Positions 25,491 to 34,540 of a stretch of 64,000 nucleotides of DNA are shown here, one piece after another. The translations under genes were made by a program, and so were the position numbers. Source of the stretch: Pseudomonas sp. PB101 (GTDB lineage: Bacteria > Pseudomonadota > Gammaproteobacteria > Pseudomonadales > Pseudomonadaceae); contig NZ_RWIR01000024.1 of assembly GCF_009764265.1 (NCBI RefSeq), positions 124,001-188,000 of the forward strand, read 5' to 3'. Below the pieces are notes generated by a model. That model ran no database searches and was not told the origin of the DNA. It saw nothing but the letters and a program-made list of their open reading frames with translations. Within the stretch, counting starts at the first letter, position 1. Each line of letters begins with the position of its first letter.

Positions 25491-25513
25491 TCACGAGTGT
25501 TTACCCGACCCAT

Positions 25514-25532
25514 CCCCAGCGTTGCGCTGGGG
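25514..25532. terminator. Hairpin between convergent hpaR and gabD-like genes
   Basis: CCCCAGCG (25514-25521) pairs perfectly with CGCTGGGG (25525-25532) around TTG in the 69-bp convergent gap. Neither side has a good T-run, so it is a probable but imperfect terminator. Confidence 0.5.
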
Positions 25533-25559
25533 GGAGGTGTTATTGCCGGTTTAGAGGTG

Positions 25560-27020
25560 TCAGGCTTGGCCAATTCCCAGGCACATGTACTTCTGTTCGA
25601 TGTAATCATCGATTCCGTACTTTGAACCTTCGCGGCCCAGCCCCGACTGCTTGATACCCCCAAACGGCGCCACTTCGGTCGATATCAATCCTTCATTTAC
25701 ACCGACCATTCCGTACTCCAACGCCTCGCTGACGCGCCATGCACGCCCCAGGTCGCGGGTGTAGAGGTAAGACGCCAAGCCGAATTCGGTGTCGTTGGCC
25801 ATCGCAATTGCTTCAGCCTCGGTCTCGAACCGGAAAACCGGTGCCAATGGGCCGAAGGTTTCGTCGCGCGCGACCAGCATCGCCGAGGTCACGTCACCGA
25901 GAACTGTAGGCTGGAAGAAGTTACCGCCCAGTGCGTGGGTTTTTCCGCCAGCCAGTAAGGTGGCTCCTTTGCCCAGCGCATCGCTGATATGTTCCTCGAT
26001 CTTGGCCACGGCCTTGGCATTGATCAGCGGGCCTTGTTGTGCGTTATCCACATCTGCGGCGCCGACCTTCAGTTGATTGACCGCAGCCACCAGTCGTCGC
26101 GTGAATTCATCATAGACACTGTTCTGGACCAGGATTCGATTGGTGCAGACGCAGGTTTGCCCGGTGTTGCGGAATTTCGAACCCATCGCACCTTCAACCG
26201 CGGCATCAAGGTCGGCATCTTCGAAAACAATGAACGGTGCGTTGCCACCCAGTTCGAGGCTGACTTTCTTGATGGTCTCGGCGCATTGCGCCATCAAGGT
26301 TTTGCCGATACCGGTAGAACCGGTGAAAGACACCTTCTGAACGCCAGGGTTGCCGGTCAGCTCGGCGCCGATTTCACGGGCACGGTTACCGGTGACGATG
26401 TTCAGAACACCGGCCGGGATTCCTGCACGCTCACCCAGTTCAGCCAAGGCCAGCGCGGACAACGGGGTTTCCGATGCAGGCTTGACGACGACGGTGCAAC
26501 CGGCAGCCAGCGCCGGGCCGACTTTGCGCGTAATCATCGCATTGGGGAAATTCCAGGGCGTGATGGCGGCTACCACGCCGATGGCTTGCTTGATCACCAC
26601 CAGGCGGCGACCCTGCTTGTCATGTGGGATCACATCGCCGTAGATGCGCTTGGCTTCCTCGGCGAACCACTCTATGAAACTGGCACCGTAGGCAATTTCG
26701 CCACGGCTTTCAGCCAATGGCTTGCCTTGTTCCAGACTAAGTAACCGGGCAAGGTCTTCCTGGTTGGCCATGATCAAGTCAAACCATTTGCGCAGGATAT
26801 TGCTGCGCTCCTTGGCGGTCTTGCCACGCCAGGCGGGCAGGGCAGCCTGGGCCGCGGCGATGGCGCGGGCGGTTTCGGCCTGGCCGAGGGAACTGACTTC
26901 GGCGATGGTTTCACCGTTCGCCGGGTTCGTCACTGCGAAACGATTGCTGTCATCGGCTTCGATCCATTGGCCATTGATGTAAGCCTGTTCGCGCAACAGT
27001 TTCAAATCGTTAAGTTTCAT
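25560..27020 (-). CDS. gabD: Succinate-semialdehyde dehydrogenase, GabD-like
   Basis: This 486-aa NAD(P)-dependent aldehyde dehydrogenase has PWNF (155-158), FTGSTGIGK (232-240), catalytic Glu256 in LELGGN and catalytic Cys290 in GQTCVCTNR. The neighbouring Cys292 forms the CxC pair seen in redox-regulated GabD enzymes. ATG 27020 (MKLNDLKLL) has GAGAAG upstream and gives the usual family length. It follows HpaI by 16 bp on the same strand. HpaI releases succinic semialdehyde, so this enzyme closes the pathway by making succinate. Confidence 0.9.
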   Translation of the reverse strand: MKLNDLKLLREQAYINGQWIEADDSNRFAVTNPANGETIAEVSSLGQAETARAIAAAQAALPAWRGKTAKERSNILRKWFDLIMANQEDLARLLSLEQGKPLAESRGEIAYGASFIEWFAEEAKRIYGDVIPHDKQGRRLVVIKQAIGVVAAITPWNFPNAMITRKVGPALAAGCTVVVKPASETPLSALALAELGERAGIPAGVLNIVTGNRAREIGAELTGNPGVQKVSFTGSTGIGKTLMAQCAETIKKVSLELGGNAPFIVFEDADLDAAVEGAMGSKFRNTGQTCVCTNRILVQNSVYDEFTRRLVAAVNQLKVGAADVDNAQQGPLINAKAVAKIEEHISDALGKGATLLAGGKTHALGGNFFQPTVLGDVTSAMLVARDETFGPLAPVFRFETEAEAIAMANDTEFGLASYLYTRDLGRAWRVSEALEYGMVGVNEGLISTEVAPFGGIKQSGLGREGSKYGIDDYIEQKYMCLGIGQA

Positions 27021-27036
27021 CGGTCTTCTCGAAAAA

Positions 27037-27837
27037 TCAGTACACGCCGCCGGAGCTGGTGGGCGCCGGAGCATCTTTGAAGGTGGCGGCGAGGGTTTGC
27101 AGACCGCGCATCAGCACAGTGGTGTCGACCCCGACAGCAACGAATGCTGCGCCCAGCTCGATGTATCGCTTGGCGAGCTTCTGATCGGCGCTGAGAATGC
27201 CTGCCGCTTTACCGGCTTTCTGGATGCGCGCGATGGCGTCTTCGATTGCAGCCTGGACTTCAGGATGGCCCGGGTTGCCGCGGTAACCCATCGACGCACT
27301 CAAATCGGCCGGCCCGATAAAGACACCGTCGACACCGTCTACTGACGCGATGGCATCAAGATTGGCCAGGCCTTCGCGGTTCTCGATCTGCACCAGCAGG
27401 CACATCTGTTCATCGGCTTTGTCAAGATAGCCGGGAATGCTGTTCCAGCGCGACGCTCGAGCCAGCGCACTGCCGACACCACGGATACCGCGAGGTGGAT
27501 AGTGAATGGCGCGAACCAGTTCCCGTGCCTGATCGGCGCTTTCCACCATCGGCACCAATAAGGTCTGCACGCCAATGTCGAGCACTTGTTTAATCAGTGC
27601 AGTGTCGCCGATCACTGGGCGTACTACCGGATGGCTGGGGTAGGGCGCCACGGCCTGAAGCTGACCGAGCATCCCGCGCAGATCGTTGGGCGCATGTTCG
27701 CCGTCGATCAGCAGCCAATCGAATCCGGCATTGGCGGCCAGTTCGGCACAGTAGGCGTCCGCCAGGCCGAGCCACAGGCCGATCTGTGCTTCACCGCTTT
27801 GCAGGCGAAGCTTGAAGGTGTTGATAGGCATATCCAT
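27037..27837 (-). CDS. hpaI: 4-hydroxy-2-oxoheptane-1,7-dioate aldolase HpaI
   Basis: This 266-aa class II aldolase cleaves 4-hydroxy-2-oxoheptanedioate to pyruvate and succinic semialdehyde. The residues known from E. coli HpaI are present with a constant +3 offset: His48, Arg73, Glu152 and Asp178 (motifs [30 protein letters not shown]). GGAGG lies 8 bases before ATG 27837. It is positioned between HpaH and the GabD-like gene, in pathway order. Confidence 0.95.
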   Translation of the reverse strand: MDMPINTFKLRLQSGEAQIGLWLGLADAYCAELAANAGFDWLLIDGEHAPNDLRGMLGQLQAVAPYPSHPVVRPVIGDTALIKQVLDIGVQTLLVPMVESADQARELVRAIHYPPRGIRGVGSALARASRWNSIPGYLDKADEQMCLLVQIENREGLANLDAIASVDGVDGVFIGPADLSASMGYRGNPGHPEVQAAIEDAIARIQKAGKAAGILSADQKLAKRYIELGAAFVAVGVDTTVLMRGLQTLAATFKDAPAPTSSGGVY

Positions 27838-27852
27838 TGAGTAGACCTCCGA

Positions 27853-28656
27853 TCAGACGAAACGGCAGGCAATGGACCCCAGCATGTCGTAGTCGACATG
27901 GAAGGTATCGCCGGGATTGGCCGCCACAGGGCGTGTGAAGGAACCACCCAGGATGATTTGCCCTGGTTGCAGGGTGACGTCATACGCCGCCAGCTTGTTC
28001 GCCAGCCAGGCCACGCCCTTCGCCGGGTGGTTAAGCACCGCTGCGGAAACCCCGGATTCCTCGATCACGCCGTTGCGGTAAAGCACCGCAGGCACTTTAC
28101 GCAGGTCGATCTCGGTCGGGCGCACGGCACGACCGCCCATGACCACGCCAGCATTGGCGGCGTTGTCGGAAATGGTGTCGAACACTTTGCGGGTCGCTTT
28201 GGTGTGCGGATCGACCTGCTGGATGCGCGCATCAATGATTTCCAGCGCCGGGATCACCCATTCGGTGGCGTCCAATACATCAAACACCGTCACATTCGGA
28301 CCTTTCAAAGGCTTGCCCAGAATGAACGCCAGCTCGACTTCAACCCGCGGCACGATGAAGCGCTCGAACGGAATATCGGTGCCTTCGTCGAAGAACATGT
28401 CATCGAGGAGCGCACCGTAATCCGGCTCGGTGATGTTGGAAGACACTTGCATAGCCCGGGAGGTCAGACCGATTTTATGCCCGACCAACTTGCGACCGTC
28501 CTTGATCTTTTGGGCCACCCAGGCGCGTTGAATGGCATAGGCGTCTTCAATGGTGATCTCTGGATGATCCAGGGAAAACTGACGGACCTGCTCGCGTGAG
28601 CGCTCGGCGTGGTCGAGGCGGGCGGCGGCTTGCAGAATTAGACTTTGATCAAGCAT
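27853..28656 (-). CDS. hpaH: 2-oxo-hept-4-ene-1,7-dioate hydratase HpaH
   Basis: This 267-aa hydratase adds water to 2-oxohept-4-enedioate to give the HpaI substrate. It belongs to the MhpD/hydratase-decarboxylase family: [27 protein letters not shown] and the Mg-binding acidic positions around VEVELAFI and [10 protein letters not shown] are visible. GGSFTRPV is near the C-terminus. It is 15 bp from hpaI and 12 bp from hpaX, so all three are co-transcribed. Confidence 0.95.
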   Translation of the reverse strand: MLDQSLILQAAARLDHAERSREQVRQFSLDHPEITIEDAYAIQRAWVAQKIKDGRKLVGHKIGLTSRAMQVSSNITEPDYGALLDDMFFDEGTDIPFERFIVPRVEVELAFILGKPLKGPNVTVFDVLDATEWVIPALEIIDARIQQVDPHTKATRKVFDTISDNAANAGVVMGGRAVRPTEIDLRKVPAVLYRNGVIEESGVSAAVLNHPAKGVAWLANKLAAYDVTLQPGQIILGGSFTRPVAANPGDTFHVDYDMLGSIACRFV

Positions 28657-28668
28657 GACAATGATCTC

Positions 28669-29973
28669 TTACTGAGGGTTGACGATGGCGGCCTGGGTGC
28701 GCAGCACCAGAAAACCACCGAGAGCGATGAGCAGTGCCAGGACATAAAGGGCCAGGCTGGCACTCTGGGTTGTGTCGCGCATCCAGCCGATCAGATAGGG
28801 CGCGAAGAATGACGCGATGCTGCCGAAGGAACTGATCAGGGCAATGCCGGCGGCTTGGGTACTGTTGGAAAGGAAGGCCGGAGGCAGTTGCCAGAACATC
28901 GGTAACGCGGCGCTGGCGCCCATGCCGGCGACGATCAAGCCAGCCAGAACCAGGGTCGGGTTGGCGGGTGAGAGCCCAGCGATGGCAATGCCGGCGGCAG
29001 ACATCAGCAATGGCACGCAGAGGTGCCAGCGGCGTTCACTGTGACGGTCGGACGAGCGACCACAGCCGATCATGAAGAAACAGCCCGCCAGGTAAGGTAC
29101 AGCGCTGAGCAGGCCGACCTTGCCATCGCTGCCGATACCGGCACCGTGGATCAGCGTCGGCATCCAGAACGCCAGGGTGTTGACCGCCAGCATCACCGCG
29201 AAATACACCGCCACCAGCAGCCACACCTGCGGGTTGTTAAGGATGGCGGAGAACGATGTGATCGATTTGCGGTGTTCTTCCTTGTTCAATTGTTCGCGCA
29301 GATGTTGCTTCTGCTCCGATGCCAGCCATTTGACCGTTTCGAAACTGTCCGGCAGACACTTGAGCACCACCAGCCCGAGCAGGATCACGGGCACGCCCTC
29401 AATGACGAACATCCACTGCCAACCGCGAAGGCCCGCAAAATCATGGAAGCTTTCGAGGATGCCGCCAGACAGTGGGCCACCAATCACGCCCGCCATCGGT
29501 ACGGCGATTGCAAACAATGCGGTGATTTGCCCTCGACGACCGGCCGGGTACCAGCGGTTCAGAAACACCAGAATGCCCGGAAAGAAACCGGCCTCGGCCA
29601 CCCCCAGCAAAAAGCGCAGGACATAGAAACCGGCAGCGCTGTCGATCAAGAACATGCTGGCCGATAACGCTCCCCACACCACCATCAGCGTTGCGATCCA
29701 GCGCCGTGGGCCGACACGGTCCAGGGCAATGTTGCTCGGTACACCAAACAGCGCGTAGGCAATGAAGAACAGGCCGGCGCCAAAGCCGTAGACCGTGTCG
29801 CTGAAATTCAAGTCAGCACTCATCTGCATCTTGGCGAAGCCGATGTTAATCCGGTCGAGGTGGGCGAAGAGGTAGCAGATCAACAGCAGCGGCATCAGCC
29901 GCCAAGTGATGAGGCTATGGGTACGGTCGCGGGCGACGGTGTTGATTGCTTCGGCAGTGTTGGCTGTGCTCAT
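28669..29973 (-). CDS. hpaX: 4-hydroxyphenylacetate permease HpaX (MFS)
   Basis: This 434-aa inner-membrane carrier of the anion:cation symporter (ACS) branch of the major facilitator superfamily has about 12 membrane segments. The N-terminal block (LLLICYLFAHLDRINIGFAKMQM) and RFLLGVAEAGFFPG are typical of this branch. Its place inside the hpa operon supports uptake of 4-hydroxyphenylacetate or homoprotocatechuate by proton symport. It lies between hpaF and hpaH on the same strand. Confidence 0.9.
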   Translation of the reverse strand: MSTANTAEAINTVARDRTHSLITWRLMPLLLICYLFAHLDRINIGFAKMQMSADLNFSDTVYGFGAGLFFIAYALFGVPSNIALDRVGPRRWIATLMVVWGALSASMFLIDSAAGFYVLRFLLGVAEAGFFPGILVFLNRWYPAGRRGQITALFAIAVPMAGVIGGPLSGGILESFHDFAGLRGWQWMFVIEGVPVILLGLVVLKCLPDSFETVKWLASEQKQHLREQLNKEEHRKSITSFSAILNNPQVWLLVAVYFAVMLAVNTLAFWMPTLIHGAGIGSDGKVGLLSAVPYLAGCFFMIGCGRSSDRHSERRWHLCVPLLMSAAGIAIAGLSPANPTLVLAGLIVAGMGASAALPMFWQLPPAFLSNSTQAAGIALISSFGSIASFFAPYLIGWMRDTTQSASLALYVLALLIALGGFLVLRTQAAIVNPQ

Positions 29974-30024
29974 GGTTTTATACTTTTTGTTTGAGAGGCC
30001 GATGGAACGAACGGGCAGGCTGCC

Positions 30025-30417
30025 TTAAACGGCCTGAGTCTTGAGAAAGGCGTGGACGTTGTTTTCCTTGAAGTTGAGTTGCTCGTGCAGCTCGATCATC
30101 TCGAACGACAAGGCCAGCAGACGTTGGGCCTGAAGCTCGGCGAAGTGTTGGGTGATGGCCTCGAACAGGTGCTCGGCCACTTTCTGGCGAGTCGCCAGAT
30201 CACGACCATGGCCGACCTTCAGCGTCATATGAACAAAGGCATAGTCGTGCTTGCCATCGGCCATGCGCCAGGTGTCCAGGCGCACACCCCGACTGCGGAT
30301 GCCGCCCAGGGGAAACACGCCGCTGTCCCCCAGCACGGTGTGAACCTTTTCGAACAGCGCGGGCAAGTTCGCCTGCTGTTCGATGTTGTCGGTGTATTCG
30401 GCGATGAAATGCGGCAT
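30025..30417 (-). CDS. hpaF: 5-carboxymethyl-2-hydroxymuconate delta-isomerase HpaF
   Basis: This 130-aa protein of the tautomerase superfamily starts MPHFIAEYT, so the catalytic Pro becomes residue 1 after Met removal. The sequence continues with the CHMI pattern (GGIRSRGVRLDTWRMADG, FVHMTLKVGHGR). ATG 30417 is chosen because Pro must follow Met; the open frame extends left through a hairpin. It isomerises 5-carboxymethyl-2-hydroxymuconate before decarboxylation by HpaG. Confidence 0.93.
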   Translation of the reverse strand: MPHFIAEYTDNIEQQANLPALFEKVHTVLGDSGVFPLGGIRSRGVRLDTWRMADGKHDYAFVHMTLKVGHGRDLATRQKVAEHLFEAITQHFAELQAQRLLALSFEMIELHEQLNFKENNVHAFLKTQAV

Positions 30418-30431
30418 GTGAGTCTCCGGGC

Positions 30432-30457
30432 CGTGGGCAGCCTTCAGGCTGCCCACG
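30432..30457 (-). other. Strong hairpin between hpaD and hpaF
   Basis: CGTGGGCAGCCT (30432-30443) and AGGCTGCCCACG (30446-30457) form a perfect 12-bp stem with a two-base loop, 8 bp after the hpaD stop and 14 bp before the hpaF start. It has no T-run. It could stabilise or attenuate the operon message, or block entry to the hpaF ribosome site. Confidence 0.7.
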
Positions 30458-30465
30458 AGCGAGTG

Positions 30466-31323
30466 TCAGAGGGGGAAAATGGCGTTGATCTGGCCTGTGC
30501 CGGAACTTCCGAACGGCTGAGTGATGATCTCGGCAGGTTTGTTGTACTCGGGCCCGCCCAGCAGTCCGAGGAGCATCGCGGTGTCGTGCATCTTGCCTTC
30601 GCCAAAACAATGCTCGGCATAGTCCGGGAGCATCGCGCAGAACTCCTTGAAGCGGCCTTGCTTCCACATCTCGACCACGTGCAGGTCCATTTGCTTGTCG
30701 AATTCACGGGTCCAGTTGTGAATGTTGGCTTCGGCTTCACGGTCGTCGGAGAAGCGGTGGGACAGCGAGCCCGAGGCCAGTACCAGCACCTTGCGGTTGC
30801 TCTTCTCGATGGCTCGGCGCACCGCAGCACCAAAGGCAAAGCTGTCTTCCAGGCGATGCCAGGCGCACCAGGCGGCGATGGAGATCACGTTGAACTTCTG
30901 CTCGTCGGGGACGCCCATGTGCATGTAGCGCATCGGCACCAGAGTGCCGTATTCCAGCTCCAGGCTCGGGATGTTATGGGCCATGGTGCGCACGCCAGCC
31001 TGATTGGCCTCGGCGGCGATCAGCTCACCCAGCTCAGGACAGCCCGGGTATTCGTACTCCATGTTCTTGATGAAGTGGGGCAGTTCGTTGCTGGTGTAGA
31101 TGCCTTCGAAATGCTCGCCGCAGTTGACGTGATAGCCGCTGTTGACCAGCCAGTGCACGTCGAACACCACGGCAGTGTCGGCACCAAGCTCGCGGGCACG
31201 ACGACCGATTTCCTTGTGCCCTGCAATCGCCGCTTCGCGACAACCGTGATGCTTGCCGGGCAGTTCCGACAGGTACATCGAGGGTACGTGGCAGATCTTC
31301 GCGGCCAGGACGACTTCGCCCAT
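30466..31323 (-). CDS. hpaD: Homoprotocatechuate 2,3-dioxygenase HpaD
   Basis: This 285-aa LigB-type extradiol dioxygenase opens the ring of 3,4-dihydroxyphenylacetate next to the hydroxyls. Family elements include CHVPSMYLSELPGKHHGCR with the His pair near the N-terminus, FDVHWLVNSGYHVNCG, HNIPSLELEYGTLVPMRYM and SGSLSHRF, which carry the Fe(II) ligands and acid-base His. AGGAG precedes ATG 31323. It belongs to the LigB class rather than the vicinal-oxygen-chelate class of some other homoprotocatechuate dioxygenases. Confidence 0.94.
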   Translation of the reverse strand: MGEVVLAAKICHVPSMYLSELPGKHHGCREAAIAGHKEIGRRARELGADTAVVFDVHWLVNSGYHVNCGEHFEGIYTSNELPHFIKNMEYEYPGCPELGELIAAEANQAGVRTMAHNIPSLELEYGTLVPMRYMHMGVPDEQKFNVISIAAWCAWHRLEDSFAFGAAVRRAIEKSNRKVLVLASGSLSHRFSDDREAEANIHNWTREFDKQMDLHVVEMWKQGRFKEFCAMLPDYAEHCFGEGKMHDTAMLLGLLGGPEYNKPAEIITQPFGSSGTGQINAIFPL

Positions 31324-31431
31324 GATGATTCTCCTGAAAGTGTTGTTGTTTGATTCAGTCTGGCGCCGATCGACGTCTGCGATGGACCGATGCGCGCCCC
31401 ATCGCAGCCTTCGACAGCCGTTACCGGTGGT

Positions 31432-32892
31432 TTATATGCCCCAACGCGGGATGTGATGACTGCCCATGGAAATGCAAACGTTCTTGATCTCGGCGAAAAC
31501 TTCGAAGCTGTATTGGCCGCCTTCACGACCGGTGCCGGAACCTTTCACACCGCCGAACGGCTGACGCAAATCACGCACATTCTGGCTGTTGATGAACACC
31601 ATGCCGGCTTCGATGCCATGAGCCAGACGATGGGCCTTGCCGATGTCCTGAGTCCAGATGTAGGACGCCAGGCCGTACTCGGTATCGTTGGCCAGTTGCA
31701 GGGCTTCGGCTTCGTCCTTGAACGGAATCAGGCAGACCACCGGGCCAAAGATTTCTTCCTGGGCAATGCGCATCTTGTTGTTCACATCAGCGAACACCGT
31801 CGGCTGGATGAACTGGCCGCGGCTCAGGTGCGCCGGCAGGTTGGCCGGACGTTCCAGGCCACCGGCCAGAAGCGTGGCGCCTTCTTCGATGCCAATCTTG
31901 ATGTAGCCAGTGACCTTGTCGTAGTGGGCCTGGGTGATCATCGAGCCGACCTGGGTTTTCGGATCTTGCGGATCGCCGACGATCAGGCGTTTGGCACGAG
32001 CGGCAAACTCGGCGACAAACTGCGGGTAAACACTTTCCTGAATGAAGATCCGGCTACCGGCGGTGCAGCGTTCGCCGTTCAGCGAGAAGATGGTGAACAA
32101 CGCCGCATCGAGGGCACGCTCAAGATCCGCGTCTTCGAAAATCAGCACCGGCGACTTGCCGCCCAGTTCCATGGAGTACTTTTTCAGGCCTGCGGTCTGC
32201 ATGATTTTCTTGCCGGTGGCGGTGCCGCCGGTGAAGGAAATCGCCCGTACGTCCGGGTGCCGAACCAGCGCATCACCGGCGGTGGCGCCGTAGCCCTGGA
32301 TGACGTTGAGCACGCCATTGGGAATACCAGCCTCGACGGCCAGACGGCCCAGTTCGTTGGCGGTCAGTGGCGACAGCTCGGACATCTTCAGCACTGCGGT
32401 GTTGCCCAGTGCCAGGCACGGAGCGGTCTTCCAGGTCGCGGTCATGAACGGCACGTTCCATGGCGACACCAGGGCGCAAACACCGACCGGTTGGTACAAG
32501 GTGTAGTTAAGCATCTGGTCGTCGACCGGGTAACTGTGCCCGTCCATGCGGGTGCAAACTTCGGCGAAGAAGTCGAAGTTGTGCGAGGCACGTGGAATCA
32601 ACACGTTTTTGGTTTGATGGATCGGCAGGCCGGTGTCCAGGGTTTCCAGTTCGGCCAGACGCGGAACATTTTGCTCGATCAGTTCGCCAAGCTTGCGCAT
32701 CAGTCGGGCACGTTCTTTGGCCGGCGTATTGGCCCACTTCGGGAAGGCTTCCTTGGCCGCAGCCACAGCCTGAGCGACTTCCTCGGCGCCGCCGCTGGCG
32801 ACTTCTCCAATCGCTTCACCGGTAGCCGGGTTGTAGTTGACGAATACGTCTTTGCTTTCGACCTCACGGCCGTTGATCCAATGTTTGATCAT
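31432..32892 (-). CDS. hpaE: 5-carboxymethyl-2-hydroxymuconate semialdehyde dehydrogenase HpaE
   Basis: This 486-aa NAD-dependent aldehyde dehydrogenase oxidises the ring-cleavage semialdehyde. It has PWN(V), FTGGTATGK, catalytic Glu242 in MELGGKSP and catalytic Cys276 in NGERCTAGSR. ATG 32892 gives an N-terminus MIKHWINGREV that matches the family start (NHWINGK). A TTG at 32901 overlapping the upstream TGA is possible, but AAAGAGG is too close to it and well placed for the ATG. It is coupled to hpaG2, 5 bp upstream. Confidence 0.94.
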   Translation of the reverse strand: MIKHWINGREVESKDVFVNYNPATGEAIGEVASGGAEEVAQAVAAAKEAFPKWANTPAKERARLMRKLGELIEQNVPRLAELETLDTGLPIHQTKNVLIPRASHNFDFFAEVCTRMDGHSYPVDDQMLNYTLYQPVGVCALVSPWNVPFMTATWKTAPCLALGNTAVLKMSELSPLTANELGRLAVEAGIPNGVLNVIQGYGATAGDALVRHPDVRAISFTGGTATGKKIMQTAGLKKYSMELGGKSPVLIFEDADLERALDAALFTIFSLNGERCTAGSRIFIQESVYPQFVAEFAARAKRLIVGDPQDPKTQVGSMITQAHYDKVTGYIKIGIEEGATLLAGGLERPANLPAHLSRGQFIQPTVFADVNNKMRIAQEEIFGPVVCLIPFKDEAEALQLANDTEYGLASYIWTQDIGKAHRLAHGIEAGMVFINSQNVRDLRQPFGGVKGSGTGREGGQYSFEVFAEIKNVCISMGSHHIPRWGI

Positions 32893-32897
32893 GTTGC

Positions 32898-33683
32898 TCA
32901 AGCCTCTTTACAGGCGGAGAAGAATTCCGCTTCGCTGACAATTCGATTGACCAGGCGACCCACACCTTCCACTTCCACAATCACCTCATCGCCTGGCACC
33001 ACATCGGCCAGACCTTCCGGCGTGCCCGTGGCGATCATGTCGCCGGGTTGCAGGGTCATGAAGCTGGACAGGTATTCGATCAGGAAAGGGATGTCGAAAA
33101 TCATGTCCTTGGTGCTGCCTTCCTGACGTAGCTCACCATTGATCCAGGTGCGCAGTTTCAGGTTGCTAGGATCCGGCACGTCGGCGACGTCGACGATCCA
33201 CGGACCGACGGGCGTCGTGGCATCGCGATTCTTCACTCGCAGATTGGGCCGGTAGTAATTTTCCAGGTAGTCACGGATCGCGTAGTCGTTGCACACCGTG
33301 TAGCCGGCCAGGTATTCCAGGGCGTTTTCGCGCTTGACGTTTCGCGCCGGCTTGCCGATGACGGCGACCAGTTCACACTCGTAGTGCATGTAGGCGACGT
33401 TATCCGGACGCCAAGTGGTCTGGTTGTGGCCGGTGTAAGTGCCGGGAGACTTGATGAACGCCAAGGGCTCGGTCGGCGGCTTGAAGGCCAGCTCGGCGGC
33501 GTGGTCGGCGTAGTTCAGGCCCAGGGCGAACATACTGCCGGTGGCCGGTGGCAGCCATTGCACCTGATCTTCGGCCAACAGGCGGCCGTCGGCCAGGCGA
33601 AGGGCATGGCTGTTATCGGTAGGGTGCTCTTCGACGTGGACGAGGTGGACTTCGCCTTCAAAGCAGATACGGGCATGTTTCAT
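32898..33683 (-). CDS. hpaG2: HpaG2: C-terminal-type half of the HpaG isomerase/decarboxylase
   Basis: This 261-aa fumarylacetoacetase-fold protein shows GLNYADHAAEL, the metal-site triad in MHYECELVAVIGKPAR (Glu/Glu) and the later Asp region, CNDYAIRDYLENYYRPNLRVKNRD and IATGTPEGLADV. In enteric bacteria HpaG is one two-domain polypeptide; here the two halves are separate genes 11 bp apart. The pair decarboxylates 5-oxo-pent-3-ene-1,2,5-tricarboxylate and handles the following isomerisation. Confidence 0.92.
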   Translation of the reverse strand: MKHARICFEGEVHLVHVEEHPTDNSHALRLADGRLLAEDQVQWLPPATGSMFALGLNYADHAAELAFKPPTEPLAFIKSPGTYTGHNQTTWRPDNVAYMHYECELVAVIGKPARNVKRENALEYLAGYTVCNDYAIRDYLENYYRPNLRVKNRDATTPVGPWIVDVADVPDPSNLKLRTWINGELRQEGSTKDMIFDIPFLIEYLSSFMTLQPGDMIATGTPEGLADVVPGDEVIVEVEGVGRLVNRIVSEAEFFSACKEA

Positions 33684-33694
33684 GGAAGCTCCTG

Positions 33695-34351
33695 TTACTC
33701 GGCCACGATGTGGTTGACGAGGCGGCCCAGGCCGCTGATTTCGACTTCGACGGTGTCGCCGGGCTGGACATCGACACGACCTTCAGGGGTACCGGTAATC
33801 AGTACGTCGCCTTCGTGCAGGGTCATGAACTCGCTGATCTCGGCGATCAGCTGGGGAATGTTGCGGACAAAGTTGGCCGTGGAGTTTTCCTGGCGCAGTT
33901 CACCGTTGACGAACAGCTTCAGGCTCAACTGATGCGGGTTGGCGACCTGGTCACGGGCCACCAGTTCCGGACCCAGTGAGCAGAAGCCATCACGGCACTT
34001 GGCTTTGACCGCCGGGCGGTAGTAGCTGTCTTCCGGCAGGCTGAACTCATTGACGATGGTGTAGCCGGCCACATGCTCCAGCGCATTTTCAATACTGACC
34101 CGGCTGGCACTTTTGCCGATCACCACTCCGAGTGCAGGGCCCGGTTGCAAGCGTTCACCTTGCGGATGAACCACTGCGCGGTCATGGGCATTGCGGGTAT
34201 TGGGCGTCTTGACGAACAGCACCGGTTTGACCGGCGGTTTCTGATAAGGCGCTTGCTCGAATTCGGCGATACGTTGGTTCAGCAACCCTTGGTAGTTCAG
34301 CGCAACGCCGAACAGGGTGCCGTTCGCAACATCATGCAGGGCACGGCTCAT
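33695..34351 (-). CDS. hpaG1: HpaG1: N-terminal-type half of the HpaG isomerase/decarboxylase
   Basis: This 218-aa fumarylacetoacetase-fold protein starts ATG 34351 with AGGAG upstream. It contains FGVALNYQGLLNQR, PVLFVKTPNTRNAHDRAVVHP, ALGVVIGKSASRV, YTIVNEFSLPEDSYYRPAVKAKCRDGFC and ITGTPEGRVDVQPGD. It is shorter than HpaG2 and corresponds to the N-terminal domain of enteric HpaG. It is the first gene of the minus-strand hpa operon and is divergent from hpaA. A hairpin lies in its leader. Confidence 0.92.
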   Translation of the reverse strand: MSRALHDVANGTLFGVALNYQGLLNQRIAEFEQAPYQKPPVKPVLFVKTPNTRNAHDRAVVHPQGERLQPGPALGVVIGKSASRVSIENALEHVAGYTIVNEFSLPEDSYYRPAVKAKCRDGFCSLGPELVARDQVANPHQLSLKLFVNGELRQENSTANFVRNIPQLIAEISEFMTLHEGDVLITGTPEGRVDVQPGDTVEVEISGLGRLVNHIVAE

Positions 34352-34370
34352 GCTTTTCTCCTGGCAGTGG

Positions 34371-34389
34371 CGGGGCAGTGACTGCCCCG
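34371..34389. other. Hairpin in the hpaG1 leader
   Basis: CGGGGCAG (34371-34378) pairs perfectly with CTGCCCCG (34382-34389) around TGA, about 10 bases beyond the hpaG1 ribosome binding site in the untranslated leader. It could affect translation or message decay. It is not at a gene end, so termination is unlikely. Confidence 0.55.
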
Positions 34390-34399
34390 TGAAATATTC

Positions 34400-34439
34400 G
34401 TTAACCTGTTAACGTTATAATTAATATGTTAACTATCGT
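34400..34439. promoter_or_regulatory. Cluster of TTAA-centred operator-like sites, hpaG1/hpaA promoter region
   Basis: GTTAAC-ct-GTTAAC (34400-34413) is followed by TTAATATGTTAACTAT (34421-34436), all within the 189-bp gap between divergent hpaG1 and hpaA. The sites resemble the half-sites of the palindrome upstream of hpaR copy 1 (25026-25045). Repression of the operon by HpaR proteins here is the simplest reading. Confidence 0.6.
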
Positions 34440-34540
34440 CAAGCGTGGCAATATCCTCTGGCAGTGGTTAGCCGCCTGAAACCGGCGCAGGATGGAATCC
34501 CTTGCACTGCCAATACCAAAAAAAGAAAGAGAACCAAGCG

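Noticed and set aside
31390..33126. A 578-codon plus-strand frame across hpaE and hpaG2
   Set aside because: It lies opposite two clear enzymes with catalytic residues; its translation shows no family pattern and low complexity typical of antisense frames.
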